DNA from: CAMTWZ01 sp041749075 | GTDB lineage: Bacteria > Bacteroidota > Rhodothermia > Balneolales > HLUCCA01 | DNA length: 64,000 bases | Direction: 5' to 3' | NCBI GenBank assembly: GCA_041749075.1 | Contig: JBGTBY010000002.1 | Coordinates: forward strand, 1 to 64,000 | Shown: positions 27,442 to 34,887 of the stretch, in pieces | Layout of the letters: each line of letters begins with the position of its first letter | How positions within the stretch are numbered: position 1 is the stretch's first letter | Notes under the pieces: generated by a model | Told to the model about the DNA's origin: nothing | Seen by the model: the letters and a program-made list of their open reading frames with translations, nothing else | The model's database searches: none | Made by a program: the position numbers and the translations under genes

Positions 27442-27732
27442 ATGGAAAACGACCCGAAAAACCTCTCACAAGATCAGCAACATCAACTCCTGTTCTTCAC
27501 ATTGGTTCAGCAACACGAGCAGTTGGCCATGATGGGATTGGGCAAATTGAAGAATCCGTCCACCGACGCCATCGATCGCGACCTCACCCAGGCCCGATAC
27601 ATGATCGATACCCTGGATATGCTCAAAAGCTATACCAAAGGCAACCTTCAGCCCGAGTTGGACTCCTACCTTCAACATGTTCTCAATACCTTGCGGCTGA
27701 ATTACGTCGACGAAACGAAAAAAGGTGAGTGA
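27442..27732 (+). CDS. DUF1844 domain protein
   Basis: 96 residues, entirely helical in appearance, with the DUF1844 pattern FFTLVQQHEQLAMMGLGK followed by DLTQARYMIDTLDMLKSYTKGNL. Small cytosolic proteins of this family have no assigned activity. Its 3' end overlaps the start of the NUDIX gene by 8 nt, which indicates co-translation. It diverges from DUF1015 with a 50-nt gap. Confidence 0.9.
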   Translation: MENDPKNLSQDQQHQLLFFTLVQQHEQLAMMGLGKLKNPSTDAIDRDLTQARYMIDTLDMLKSYTKGNLQPELDSYLQHVLNTLRLNYVDETKKGE

Positions 27733-28138
27733 GGCTCCGGTTCCGGTCACGGCCGCGGGTGGCGTGGTCATCCGAACCGTTGATGAAAAAGAGCAACTCC
27801 TGCTAATGTTCCGCCGAGGCGCCTGGGACTTGCCCAAGGGCAAACTCGATCCGGGTGAAACCATCGAGCAATGTGCGCTCCGTGAAGTGAATGAGGAAAC
27901 AGGAGTCACCGGACTCACCATCACACGGTTCTTAGCCCAATCGCATCATGATTATGATGATGAGTGGGGGATGTGGAGCAAAACGACGCACTGGTATCTC
28001 ATGAGCATCGATGGGGATGGGGGTGAACTGACTCCCCAAACCGAGGAAGACATAGAACAACTCGAATGGGTCACCGTTGAGGAGGCTCTCGCGCGGGTTC
28101 GGTTCGAGTCGTTGATTCATGTGCTGCGCTTATTGTAA
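27725..28138 (+). CDS. NUDIX hydrolase
   Basis: 137 residues. The NUDIX box GX5EX7REUXEEXGU is complete, from GKLDPGE through REVNEETGV (about residues 38-60). These Mg-dependent enzymes cleave nucleoside diphosphates linked to another group; SHDYDDE-like substrates cannot be read from the sequence. The start is GTG, overlapping DUF1844 by 8 nt. A strong terminator follows. Confidence 0.92.
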   Translation: MSEAPVPVTAAGGVVIRTVDEKEQLLLMFRRGAWDLPKGKLDPGETIEQCALREVNEETGVTGLTITRFLAQSHHDYDDEWGMWSKTTHWYLMSIDGDGGELTPQTEEDIEQLEWVTVEEALARVRFESLIHVLRLL

Positions 28139-28155
28139 TCGGAATTCCCACAAAC

Positions 28156-28186
28156 AAAAAAGGCTACCCGGAGGTAGCCTTTTTTT
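28156..28186. terminator. Bidirectional terminator between NUDIX and tonB genes
   Basis: GGCTACC (28162-28168) and GGTAGCC (28173-28179) around loop CGGA, flanked by A6 on the left and T7 on the right, so both strands have a U-tract. It serves both convergent genes. Confidence 0.9.
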
Positions 28187-28205
28187 AACTCAACCAAACA
28201 AACTC

Positions 28206-28859
28206 TTAGTTCTGTAGGCGGAAAACGATCGGTAATTGGAACTGCACCTTCACTGGGCGTCCGCGTTGCATGCCTGGGGTGAATTTCACACCTTTGATAG
28301 CGTCGATAGCAGCTTCATCGCAACCACCGCCGATACCGCGGATCACAATCGGGTTCACTACGTTTCCACGCTCGTCAACGATAAACTGGAGAACAACACG
28401 TCCTTCGATGCCAGCTTTCCGAGCGATTTCAGGATACTTCACCCGGCGATAGATCGCATCCATACCGCCGGCTGGCTCAGGCATGCGTTCTACAACGATG
28501 AAGATTTCTGGCTCCTCATCTTCAGGGGCAGGAGGTGGTGGCAGGGCCATGGGTCCATCCAAGTTCAATTCGAAATCGAACCCGATGATCTCGTCTTCAA
28601 TGATCTCATCGTTCGGTACTTCTACCGGCACGGGAGGACGAGGAGGTGGTGGCGGGGTTTCGATTTGTTCGGTCTGGATGATTTCTTCCACTTCCACAAT
28701 ATCTTGTTCAGGTGGTGTGAAATCAGCGATTTCGCCCTGGTTGATCGGTGCGCGGAACAATCCGATCAGCAAAGCAAGGGTGACAATCAGCCCGAACTGG
28801 AGATAGATTCGATAGCTTTTGCGAAGATCGACTTCGGGAGCTTTACGGGTTAATGACAT
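28206..28859 (-). CDS. tonB: Energy transducer TonB
   Basis: 217 residues. One N-terminal span (about 17-40), a periplasmic linker rich in Pro and Glu (ETPPPPPRPPVPVEVP), and a C-terminal TonB domain (about 130-217) with KYPEIARKAGIEGRVVLQF and VRGIGGGCDEAA-type sequence. TonB passes proton-motive energy from ExbBD to outer-membrane receptors. No exbB/exbD or receptor gene is adjacent. A promoter with TTG-N19-TATTTTTC overlaps the end of the upstream VanZ gene. Confidence 0.94.
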   Translation of the reverse strand: MSLTRKAPEVDLRKSYRIYLQFGLIVTLALLIGLFRAPINQGEIADFTPPEQDIVEVEEIIQTEQIETPPPPPRPPVPVEVPNDEIIEDEIIGFDFELNLDGPMALPPPPAPEDEEPEIFIVVERMPEPAGGMDAIYRRVKYPEIARKAGIEGRVVLQFIVDERGNVVNPIVIRGIGGGCDEAAIDAIKGVKFTPGMQRGRPVKVQFQLPIVFRLQN

Positions 28860-28888
28860 GATGTGAACCTGGTTTGAGTGGGAATGGG

Positions 28889-28918
28889 GAAAAATACTAC
28901 TTTATCTTTCCAACGCAA
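28889..28918 (-). promoter_or_regulatory. Candidate tonB promoter
   Basis: On the minus strand, TTG (28918-28916), a 19-nt spacer and TATTTTTC (28896-28889) match the Bacteroidota TTG / TAnnTTTG layout except for the last base. The -7 box lies 30 nt before the tonB ATG and the -33 region overlaps the 3' end of the VanZ gene. Confidence 0.45.
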
Positions 28919-29288
28919 GGTACTTCTTCAGATTGTTTCGGCGCAGTCGCATAAAGATGTAGGTGGCCACCGATATTCCGATCACATTGGCCACCATATC
29001 GCCGATTTCCGCGCTTCGATTCACGGGCAATCCCCATTGCGCCAATTCAATCAGCGCCCCGAAGGCGACGCCATACACCCAGATTTTCCACGTCGGGAAG
29101 TCGGGCCGATCCATATAATAAACGATGAACAAGCCACTGAGGAAGGTCCATCCGCCGAAAATTCCGAAGTGACCGATTTTGTCGTAACCGAATAATTGCG
29201 TTTCCGGCAAATAGTCAGCTGGCACCAAGGTGAGGTAGATAGTGATCGCGGTCCAAATGAGGATCAGCAGGGGGATGAGACGAATCAT
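28902..29288 (-). CDS. VanZ-family membrane protein
   Basis: 128 residues with four hydrophobic spans. The VanZ-like signature is DKIGHFGIFGGWTFL (about 41-55) and ALIELAQWGLPVNRSAEIGDMVANVIG. VanZ of enterococci gives low-level teicoplanin resistance, but most family members are of unknown function, and no van cluster is present here. Its start overlaps the stop of the NAD(P)HX repair gene by 4 nt (29285-29288). Confidence 0.9.
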   Translation of the reverse strand: MIRLIPLLILIWTAITIYLTLVPADYLPETQLFGYDKIGHFGIFGGWTFLSGLFIVYYMDRPDFPTWKIWVYGVAFGALIELAQWGLPVNRSAEIGDMVANVIGISVATYIFMRLRRNNLKKYLALER

Positions 29289-30718
29289 ATGGGATTGTAC
29301 GGGTCTTGGGTTTGCATCGCCTGCCGATATCCAGCCAACAGTGCGTGTCGGATCGCCGTGATCCGGTCTGATTCAAACGAGCAAAAGGCGGCAATCGTAC
29401 CGGCGAGAACATCCCCATAGCCCATCCTCGAAAATAGCCGTGTATCGTATCCGGTGAGGGTTGCGAATCCATCCGGTCTGATGACAACGGTGGGTTGCCC
29501 CTTGCTCACCACGATCGAATTCATGAGGGATGCGAGATGTCGCCCGGCATCCAAGCGTTTCGCCCAATTGGAAACGTCACCGCCCGCAAGCTCAGCGAGT
29601 TCCCCGGGATGAGGTGTCAGGATCATGTTGCCACGTGTCGAGCCGGCAACCGCGCTCAGAGCATCCGCATCCACGATGATCAGGTCAGTCGAATCTGCTG
29701 CGATGGCCCGGACAAAATCTTGTGTGCCCGCATCCTGTCCCATTCCGGGACCGATGAGAATCACACCTGGTTTTTGGGCAATGCGTTCCAAGACCGATTC
29801 GGCATGGGATGTCGTGAATCGGGTATCCGTTGGTGAGCCATGACCGATTTTGACTTGTTGGATGAGGTGTGCGTCGATTCGAGGAAGCAATCCCATAGGA
29901 ACGTGCACCATCACCGCACCGCACCCACTCCGCCACGCCGCGTTCGCCGCCATCACCACCGCACCAGACATGCCAGAGGATCCGCCGATCACATGAACCA
30001 CACCGTTCTCATACTTATGGCGTCCTTCCTGGCGTTTCAACGGGCTGTCGTCGCTAGCGAACATCACCTCCAGTCGACTTTCCTCACATTTGTCTTTCGG
30101 AAATCCCAATGGGATCAGATGCACCGAGCCACATCGATCCGGACCCTCGCCGCTGTAGTACCCCGATTTGTAGCAGCCCATCGCGACGGTATGCGTCGCC
30201 CGGATCGCCGCACCCGCCACCGTCCCATTCGTCGCATCCAGCCCGCTTGGGATATCGATGCTCCAAATAGCCCGACCCGTGGCATTCGCCGCCTCTATCA
30301 GCCGAGCCGCATCCCCATCCCCATCCAATCCACGGCTTAATCCGATGCCGAACAAGGCATCTACAATGATTCCGGAATCTGGCCACTCGGCGATAGATGA
30401 ACAATAGTTGATAAAATCGGATAAGGATTTCAGATACGAGGACTGCTCAGCGTGCAATGAACCCAGCGCATGCACATGAACCGGATAGCCTAATTGGGAA
30501 AGGATACGTGCGACCACGAGTCCGTCGCCACCGTTGTTTCCGGGTCCGACTAAAACCAATACAGGTGTTCCGATTGGGTGATGCTGTTTAATCAACATCG
30601 CAGATCCTAGTCCTGCGGCTTCCATGAGTTGCAACGAGCCGATTCCAAGCACCCGTTGCGTATGCGCATCCAGTTCACGCGCCTGTTCGGCATTGCAAAC
30701 GATGCGGTCTGGCCTCAT
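29285..30718 (-). CDS. nnr: Bifunctional NAD(P)H-hydrate epimerase / ADP-dependent dehydratase
   Basis: 477 residues, the normal fused length. The N-terminal epimerase domain has GPGNNGGDGLVVAR (58-71). The C-terminal ribokinase-like dehydratase has IGGSSGMSGA, TPHPGELAELAG and, near the end, GYGDVLAG. In most homologues the last motif is GTGDVLxG, so Thr to Tyr is unusual. The enzyme repairs damaged hydrated NADH/NADPH. It overlaps the VanZ gene and the upstream PAP2-like gene by 4 nt each. Confidence 0.93.
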   Translation of the reverse strand: MRPDRIVCNAEQARELDAHTQRVLGIGSLQLMEAAGLGSAMLIKQHHPIGTPVLVLVGPGNNGGDGLVVARILSQLGYPVHVHALGSLHAEQSSYLKSLSDFINYCSSIAEWPDSGIIVDALFGIGLSRGLDGDGDAARLIEAANATGRAIWSIDIPSGLDATNGTVAGAAIRATHTVAMGCYKSGYYSGEGPDRCGSVHLIPLGFPKDKCEESRLEVMFASDDSPLKRQEGRHKYENGVVHVIGGSSGMSGAVVMAANAAWRSGCGAVMVHVPMGLLPRIDAHLIQQVKIGHGSPTDTRFTTSHAESVLERIAQKPGVILIGPGMGQDAGTQDFVRAIAADSTDLIIVDADALSAVAGSTRGNMILTPHPGELAELAGGDVSNWAKRLDAGRHLASLMNSIVVSKGQPTVVIRPDGFATLTGYDTRLFSRMGYGDVLAGTIAAFCSFESDRITAIRHALLAGYRQAMQTQDPYNPI

Positions 30719-31341
30719 ACCATCAATGGATAGATGATATACCGTTCAATGATGGGAAGTAATGTGCCAAGCATCGCACCGGAAACCGCTTGGCCGATCG
30801 TGTGACATTTTAAAAGCACACGTGCCCAGATCATGACTCCAACCGAAATGAAAAACAAAACGAGTGCGGCGAAGATCAAACCTGTCTGATGAACTGGGAT
30901 GAAGGTGATGATCAAGGTTCCGACCGTAGCGATGGATGCGCAATGGACACTGATTTTCGTCCACCGATTGATCGAGAAAAAGATCAAAGTGTTGACCGTG
31001 TACAGCAAACAAATGAACACATACAAACTTTTGGGTGAGATATCGGCTATGGCGAAAAGCAAAATCGCGGAAATGTAACAGGCTAGGCTGAACATATAGA
31101 TGTTCGGACGGTCGGCGCGATTCAACACATCAAACCCTTCGATGCGTCCCTGACGGGTGAGGATGGTCAGATACATCAGTGGAGCGAAGGTCAGGCTGGT
31201 GAGACTGATGCCGAACGCCGTTCCGATGCTGAACAAATCGCTACCGACCAGCCATCCGCATGCCACGAACAGCGGAGGGGAGAGGTAAAGAGGGTTTAGG
31301 ATGTCCGACCAAAGCCGGGCGATGCGTTCTGCCAATGTCAT
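30715..31341 (-). CDS. PAP2-like membrane phosphatase, degenerate active site
   Basis: 208 residues from MTLAERIARLWSDI, with six likely spans. The PAP2 (type 2 lipid phosphatase) layout is visible: RADRPN for the first motif, SVHCAS for the PSGH motif with its His, and RVLLKCHTIGQ for the third. In that last motif the usual Asp four residues after His is Gln. A longer in-frame start at 31407 would overlap proS by 58 nt and was rejected. Function is therefore lipid-phosphatase-like at best; it may be inactive. Confidence 0.75.
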   Translation of the reverse strand: MTLAERIARLWSDILNPLYLSPPLFVACGWLVGSDLFSIGTAFGISLTSLTFAPLMYLTILTRQGRIEGFDVLNRADRPNIYMFSLACYISAILLFAIADISPKSLYVFICLLYTVNTLIFFSINRWTKISVHCASIATVGTLIITFIPVHQTGLIFAALVLFFISVGVMIWARVLLKCHTIGQAVSGAMLGTLLPIIERYIIYPLMV

Positions 31342-31349
31342 TCCCAAAG

Positions 31350-32822
31350 TTAATACGACCGAGCAAACAAAACGCGTTGCGAGGACGGTTTTCCTGAAAT
31401 CATGCATGTGCCAGGTTCAGCGTGCGGATTATTGAACGGGATGCAGCGAATAGTGGCTTTGGTTTCATCCTTGATCTTGGCTTCGGTCTCCGGTGTTCCA
31501 TCCCAATGGGCGTAAATGAAGCCGCCTTTATCGTCTAAAGTTCTCTTAAAGGTCTCGTAATCATCGCAGACGGATGTGAGATCCTCACGGCGTTTCTTGG
31601 CGGTTTCGAACAAGGTGGTTTGAATCACGTCCAACAAATCCACAACAGTCGTGGCAAGGCTATCGCGACTGACCAATTCCTTGCTTCTCGTATCACGCCG
31701 GGCAAGTTCAGTCATGCCGTTCTGGGCATCTCGGGGACCCACAGCCACACGCAAAGGCACGCCTTCGACTTCGTATTGCGCAAACTTCCAACCCGGCTTA
31801 TACTGCTCGCGGTCGTCGTATTTCACGCGAATGCCGGCCATTTTGAGTTCGTTCAGAATTCCTTTTGCGTACTCGCCGACCAAGGCTTTTTCCTCATCAT
31901 TTTTCCAAATCGGCACGATCACCACTTGGGTGGGAGCGAGGCGGGGAGGAAGTACGAGTCCGTCGTCATCCGAATGGGTCATGATCAATCCTCCGATCAA
32001 TCGGGTGGACACGCCCCAACTGGTGGCCCAGACATAATCGAGTTGGGAATTGCTGTCTTGAAATTTCACATCAAAGGCTTTGGCGAAATTCTGCCCTAAA
32101 AAGTGGGACGTTCCAGCTTGCAACGCCTTCCCGTCTTGCATCATGGCTTCGATGCAATAGGTATCGATGGCGCCGGCAAAGCGCTCGGATGCCGTTTTGA
32201 CACCCGTGTGAACCGGCATCGCCATGTATTCTTCCGCGAAAACACGATACACTTCCAACATGCGTTCCGACTCGATCACCGCTTCTTCGCGTGTGGCGTG
32301 GGCGGTATGTCCTTCTTGCCACAGGAATTCCATCGTGCGAAGGAAAAGCCGGGTCCGCATTTCCCATCGGACCACATTCGCCCACTGGTTGATCAGAATC
32401 GGAAGATCGCGGTAGGATTGGATCCATCCACGATAGGTGTCCCAAATGATGGTTTCGGATGTGGGACGCACAATGAGCTCTTCCTCGAGCTTCGAATCGG
32501 GATCCACTTCCACGCCACCATCTTTGCTGATCAGTCGAGAGTGGGTGATGACCGCACATTCTTTTGCGAATCCTTCCACATGGCTCGCTTCTTTCGACAA
32601 AAAGGATTTTGGAATAAAGAGCGGGAAATACGCGTTTTCGTGCCCCGTGTCTTTGAACATCTGGTCCAACACGCGTTGCATATTTTCCCACAGGGCATAC
32701 CCTGTTGGGCGGATGACCATACAACCTCTCACAGGGGCATGTTCAGCAAGTTTCGCTTCGCGGATGATATCCAGATACCAGCGTGAGTAATCGGACGAAC
32801 GGGGTGTGATATTCTTAGCCAT
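31350..32822 (-). CDS. proS: Prolyl-tRNA synthetase, archaeal/eukaryal type
   Basis: 490 residues from MAKNITPRSSDYSRWYL. It is the short type without the bacterial editing insertion, and ends with the C-terminal zinc/extension-like region. Class II motifs include GMMVIRP-like CMVIRPTGYALWE, VRWEMRTRLFLRTMEFLWQEGHTAHA and the final SWGVSTRLIGGLIMTHSDDDGL. It charges tRNA-Pro. In-frame sequence upstream of 32822 is antisense to the tRNA-Met gene and was excluded. Confidence 0.96.
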   Translation of the reverse strand: MAKNITPRSSDYSRWYLDIIREAKLAEHAPVRGCMVIRPTGYALWENMQRVLDQMFKDTGHENAYFPLFIPKSFLSKEASHVEGFAKECAVITHSRLISKDGGVEVDPDSKLEEELIVRPTSETIIWDTYRGWIQSYRDLPILINQWANVVRWEMRTRLFLRTMEFLWQEGHTAHATREEAVIESERMLEVYRVFAEEYMAMPVHTGVKTASERFAGAIDTYCIEAMMQDGKALQAGTSHFLGQNFAKAFDVKFQDSNSQLDYVWATSWGVSTRLIGGLIMTHSDDDGLVLPPRLAPTQVVIVPIWKNDEEKALVGEYAKGILNELKMAGIRVKYDDREQYKPGWKFAQYEVEGVPLRVAVGPRDAQNGMTELARRDTRSKELVSRDSLATTVVDLLDVIQTTLFETAKKRREDLTSVCDDYETFKRTLDDKGGFIYAHWDGTPETEAKIKDETKATIRCIPFNNPHAEPGTCMISGKPSSQRVLFARSY

Positions 32823-32824
32823 GG

Positions 32825-32857
32825 TTGGCAAATTACGGACTTTTCGCCGTATATTTG
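32825..32857 (+). promoter_or_regulatory. Bacteroidota-type promoter of tRNA-Met
   Basis: TTG (32825-32827), a 22-nt spacer and TATATTTG (32850-32857), an exact TAnnTTTG box, 12 nt before the tRNA 5' end. It overlaps the start of the divergent proS gene. Confidence 0.55.
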
Positions 32858-32869
32858 GGACCTTTGCAC

Positions 32870-32943
32870 GGCGCGGTAGCTCAGTTGGTGAGAGCGTAGG
32901 ATTCATAACCCTAAGGTCGGCAGTTCGAATCTGCCTCGCGCTA
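32870..32943 (+). tRNA. trnM: tRNA-Met (anticodon CAT)
   Basis: 74 nt. Acceptor GGCGCGG pairs with TCGCGCT, including G-U at both ends. The anticodon stem TAGGA/CCCTA has one A-C mismatch next to loop TTCATAA; CAT is at 32904-32906. T arm GGCAG/CTGCC. A base-paired first position and no three G-C run in the anticodon stem argue against initiator tRNA. A CAT anticodon could also belong to tRNA-Ile2 after modification. Confidence 0.9.
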
Positions 32944-32953
32944 CAACAAAAAT

Positions 32954-32988
32954 AAAGGCGCCCTCCCGTCAAGGAGAGGCGCCTTTTT
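32954..32988 (+). terminator. Terminator after tRNA-Met
   Basis: AAAGGCGCC-CTCC and GGAG-AGGCGCCTTT form a stem with one bulged base and loop CGTCAA, followed by TTTTTATC. Flanking A and T runs may let it serve the minus strand too. Confidence 0.8.
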
Positions 32989-33080
32989 ATCATCTACAGA
33001 CGGCTATTACCCCATTTGCTTTCATATAAAGGTAAGCGAGGGGTTCCGTCTCAACAATCGAGGGAACTGCGTAATTTTTG

Positions 33081-33096
33081 TACGTAGTTTTACGTA
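33081..33096. promoter_or_regulatory. Twin TACGTA palindromes
   Basis: TACGTA at 33081-33086 and 33091-33096, separated by GTTT, immediately 3' of the response-regulator stop (33098). Paired palindromic hexamers suit a dimeric or tandem DNA-binding protein such as a NarL/FixJ regulator, but the site is downstream of the operon rather than at a promoter. Function is a guess. Confidence 0.3.
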
Positions 33097-33097
33097 G

Positions 33098-33748
33098 TCA
33101 GCCCAAGCCGTTCGCAACAGCGAACTTCACCAAGGCGGCCGTATTCTTTAGGCCTAGCTTCTGCATGAGATTGGCTCGATGCGCTTCAACCGTACGCGGA
33201 CTGATGAACAGGATATCCGCGATTTCCTGACTCGTTTTCCCATCCACGATCAATTTCGTGATCTCTTTTTCGCGCCGCGTCAGGCTCATCAATTCGTCCA
33301 TGGCCCCACCACCCATCGTGGCGTTCTTCACATATTGGTCCGCCATCCATTTGCCGACGGATTCGCTGAACACCGTTTCTCCTTTCATCACCTGGCTGAT
33401 CGCATTCACCAATTCCTTGATGGACGAATTTTTCAGGATGTAGCCGGATGCGCCCGCTTTCAGGGCCTGACTCAAATATTCTTCGTTTTGATGCATCGTC
33501 AAAATCAAGACCTTGGCTTTCGGATCCAATTTGCGGATTTCGGTCGCCGTGTCGATTCCGGATTTTCCAGGCATAGACACATCCAGCAAACACACATCCG
33601 GTTTCAATTTCGGATAAGCCTCCAACGCTTCCTCGCCAGTGGCCACATCCGCCACCACTTGGATTTCTTTGGATGTGTTTAGCACCGTTACAATTCCGAA
33701 ACGAACGATATCATGATCATCGGCCACTAAAACTCGGATGATGCTCAT
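33098..33748 (-). CDS. NarL/FixJ-family response regulator
   Basis: 216 residues. Receiver domain 1-120 with phosphoacceptor D56 (DVCLLDVSMPG), acidic pair D10-D11 and K105-type switch lysine in GYILKNSS. C-terminal LuxR-type helix-turn-helix starts at LTRREKEITKLIVDGKTSQE. It would bind DNA when phosphorylated by the kinase whose gene overlaps it by 4 nt (33745-33748). Confidence 0.94.
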   Translation of the reverse strand: MSIIRVLVADDHDIVRFGIVTVLNTSKEIQVVADVATGEEALEAYPKLKPDVCLLDVSMPGKSGIDTATEIRKLDPKAKVLILTMHQNEEYLSQALKAGASGYILKNSSIKELVNAISQVMKGETVFSESVGKWMADQYVKNATMGGGAMDELMSLTRREKEITKLIVDGKTSQEIADILFISPRTVEAHRANLMQKLGLKNTAALVKFAVANGLG

Positions 33749-34791
33749 GAGATCGGGACCTCCACGATGATGTCCGTGCCTTTGTCGGGTGAACTTTCAA
33801 TCATGAAACTGCCTCCCAGCAATTCCGAACGTTCGCGCATGTTGATGATTCCGATGCCGTTGAGTTCGGTCGTGGTCACCGACATCCCGACCCCGTCATC
33901 CTGAATCATGAGATGAACCTGATTGTCGCTCACATACAGATCCACGCGGGCGGTTTCTGCGCCGGAATGACGCACGATGTTGGTGACGGCTTCTTGGCAG
34001 ATTCGAAAAACAGACGATTCGATAACTGGTGGAAGTCGGTCAGGCACATTCTCCCGAAAGGTGATGACCCGATGCGGTGTTGAGCATTCGTTGCATAAAT
34101 GCCGCAACGCGGGGATGAGGCCGAAATCATCTAAAATCGACGGACGCAACTCATGGGCGATGGTCCGGATTTCCCGAATCGAATACTCCAACAGATCGCG
34201 GATCTTGCCCATCGAATGTTGAATCGATTCTGTCGTTGGATCGGTTTTTTCCATCACCAGATTCACATTCAATTGGGCTGCGGTAAGCAATTGACCCAAT
34301 CCGTCATGCAATTCACGCGAAATCCTTCGGCGTTCCGTTTCACCCGCTTCCACACGGATCTGCCGACGCATCCTTTCTTCATTCATTTTGGATGCGAGTC
34401 GGTCGGCGATCACCCGTTGCGTCATATTTTGCATATAGATTAGCACACCGCCGATATGCCCATCTCGATCAAACCATGGACTCACACCCCATTGGTACCA
34501 AACACTATCGCCTTGGGGTATGACCACTTCTTCCAAATCATAGGCCAATCGCTCCCCGTTCAGAGCTCGTTTATGCGATTCTATCCAATGTTCGGGCTGG
34601 TTCGGAAGGGTGGCATACAGGTTCTTACTAATGTGACTCGTTTCATCGGGTAGCTGAACTTCCTTAAGCCATTGTCTGGATGTGATCAGATAATTCATAT
34701 CGCGATCGAACATGGCGATGGCGGCGGGCACTTCCTCCAGGAACTGTGTGATGAGCTGGTCGCTGAATCGTTCGATGGTGGATTCCTTCAT
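33745..34791 (-). CDS. Cytosolic PAS sensor histidine kinase (HisKA_3)
   Basis: 348 residues with no clear membrane span. A PAS fold (about 10-125) is followed by a HisKA_3 dimerisation helix with phosphoacceptor H162 (RRRISRELHDGLGQ) and a HATPase domain ending GIGIINMRERSELLGG. This is the NarX/DegS/NreB class that pairs with NarL-type regulators, matching its overlapping partner. PAS domains of cytosolic kinases bind small ligands, flavin or haem; no Cys/His signature allows a choice. Confidence 0.93.
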   Translation of the reverse strand: MKESTIERFSDQLITQFLEEVPAAIAMFDRDMNYLITSRQWLKEVQLPDETSHISKNLYATLPNQPEHWIESHKRALNGERLAYDLEEVVIPQGDSVWYQWGVSPWFDRDGHIGGVLIYMQNMTQRVIADRLASKMNEERMRRQIRVEAGETERRRISRELHDGLGQLLTAAQLNVNLVMEKTDPTTESIQHSMGKIRDLLEYSIREIRTIAHELRPSILDDFGLIPALRHLCNECSTPHRVITFRENVPDRLPPVIESSVFRICQEAVTNIVRHSGAETARVDLYVSDNQVHLMIQDDGVGMSVTTTELNGIGIINMRERSELLGGSFMIESSPDKGTDIIVEVPIS

Positions 34792-34887
34792 CTGGAGAAG
34801 CTACATCCCTGAATCCTCACATTCAAGCGGTGCCGGAAATTCCGTACCTTTCACGCCTCAAACGATACAGATTAGGGATTCAAATTT

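Noticed and set aside
28902..29288. Vancomycin/teicoplanin resistance gene
   Set aside because: Only the VanZ fold is present; vanHAX genes are absent and the family is mostly unrelated to resistance.
32870..32943. Initiator tRNA
   Set aside because: Position 1 pairs with 72 (G-U) and the anticodon stem lacks the three G-C pairs of initiators.
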